From positions 434,001 through 498,000 of the forward strand of contig NZ_CP133188.1 of NCBI RefSeq assembly GCF_030913635.1: DNA of 64,000 bases. Direction: 5' to 3'. The position numbers were made by a program, and so were the translations under genes. Position 1 is the first letter of the stretch; each line of letters opens with the position of its first letter. Source of the stretch: Sedimentibacter sp. MB35-C1. GTDB lineage: Bacteria; Bacillota; Clostridia; Tissierellales; Sedimentibacteraceae. Under the pieces are notes generated by a model that searched no databases, had not been told where the DNA came from, and worked only from the letters and a program-made list of their open reading frames with translations. This document shows, piece by piece, positions 63,612 through 64,000 of this stretch.

Positions 63612-64000
63612 TCATATACTCTCTAATAATGACATTCCTCTTTTATATTTAGAAATATCAGAAATTTTTAGCTCTTTGATTTCTCTCTCCATTTCATCAG
63701 TTAATATCTTTAAATTAACTCGATGTTGATATTCAGATTTCAATTCTATTTCTATTTGAAAATCTTCTACTCCTTCATCATTCATGTTTTCACAATATCT
63801 GACGTTATCATAAACCATTTCAAATTTAATGTCATCATGCTCCATTATTATTGGTACTCTAAAATTTTTGATTATAATGCTTGGTTTCAAATCACTAATT
63901 GAACTCAATTCAATTATATGTTCTTTTATAAAGTCAACATCTAAATCGTCTTTTCCCTTAACTATTTTCTTAAATTCAAACCTTTCGCTCTGAGAAGAAT
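63612..64000 (-). CDS. CYTH-like domain protein (5' end outside the window)
   Basis: 129 visible C-terminal residues; the frame is open to the window edge, so the first part is missing. The segment FEMVYDNVRYCEN, followed by FQIEIELKSEYQHRVNLKIL, resembles the late strands of the CYTH triphosphate-tunnel fold, where the paired Glu residues bind metal and triphosphate. Possible substrates would be inorganic triphosphate or an adenylate-cyclase-like reaction; both are guesses from the family. The TTG at 63908 is probably internal. Confidence 0.5.
   Translation of the reverse strand, partial: SSQSERFEFKKIVKGKDDLDVDFIKEHIIELSSISDLKPSIIIKNFRVPIIMEHDDIKFEMVYDNVRYCENMNDEGVEDFQIEIELKSEYQHRVNLKILTDEMEREIKELKISDISKYKRGMSLLESI

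Noticed and set aside
1-64000. Prophage, CRISPR array, tRNA or rRNA genes
   Set aside because: No repeat-spacer pattern, no phage structural genes and no tRNA-like cloverleaf or rRNA sequence were recognised on either strand.

Overview
The window looks like chromosome from an anaerobic, AT-rich, motile, amino-acid-fermenting Firmicute of the Clostridia/Tissierellia type, possibly Sedimentibacter-like. This is inferred from a selenoprotein glycine-reductase-type component B, formate-tetrahydrofolate ligase, Na+-pump decarboxylase subunits, many chemoreceptors and strong AGGAGG ribosome binding sites. No rRNA, tRNA or CRISPR array was seen.

Region 1 (1-12.5 kb) starts with a truncated NhaC antiporter gene. 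It continues with a divergent catabolic locus. Leftward: HMGL-family C-C lyase/synthase, NSS-family Na+/amino-acid symporter, formate-THF ligase and FNT formate channel. Rightward: a PLP aminotransferase and a 947-residue protein that fuses a formyltransferase to an ADP-forming acyl-CoA synthetase. The two arms have back-to-back near-consensus sigma-A promoters. A MerR/XRE/cupin regulator lies at the end. I read it as an undescribed amino-acid pathway that handles a one-carbon formyl unit and could conserve ATP at two steps. The substrate is unknown.

Region 2 (12.8-30.6 kb) holds a degenerate GGDEF protein, recX, a large HTH protein of unknown function, a chemoreceptor-CheW-EAL operon, a thioesterase, secDF, Na+-pump beta and tiny gamma subunits, topB, an ATPase-permease pair and a short chemoreceptor with a sigma-28-like promoter. 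Region 3 (30.7-37.6 kb) is housekeeping: uvrA, uvrB, and an overlapping rph-rdgB-yfcE operon.

Region 4 (37.7-45 kb) is a reductase component-B locus: grdX, grdE-type proprotein (Cys242), grdB-type selenoprotein with in-frame UGA and SECIS-like hairpin, and a YkvI-type transporter. A textbook sigma-54 promoter precedes it. Two paralogous sigma-54 activators flank it. One is intact; the other has lost the GAFTGA loop, both Walker B acidic residues and apparently its ATG.

Region 5 (45-55.7 kb) contains a GH73 cell-wall hydrolase, an FMN/FAD reductase lipoprotein opposite a TetR gene with a perfect palindromic operator, Cu/Zn superoxide dismutase, a PstS-like lipoprotein whose two halves are in circularly permuted order, a decayed EAL gene, a chemoreceptor and nnrD. 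Region 6 (55.8-64 kb) is sparse accessory DNA: orphan lipoproteins, an internally deleted IS3 remnant, small metal-related proteins (SHOCT, Csp-like, an LDCC-like peptide), a VanZ gene next to a decayed reading frame, a 96-bp perfect direct repeat 2.6 kb apart, and the C-terminal part of a CYTH-like protein running off the end.
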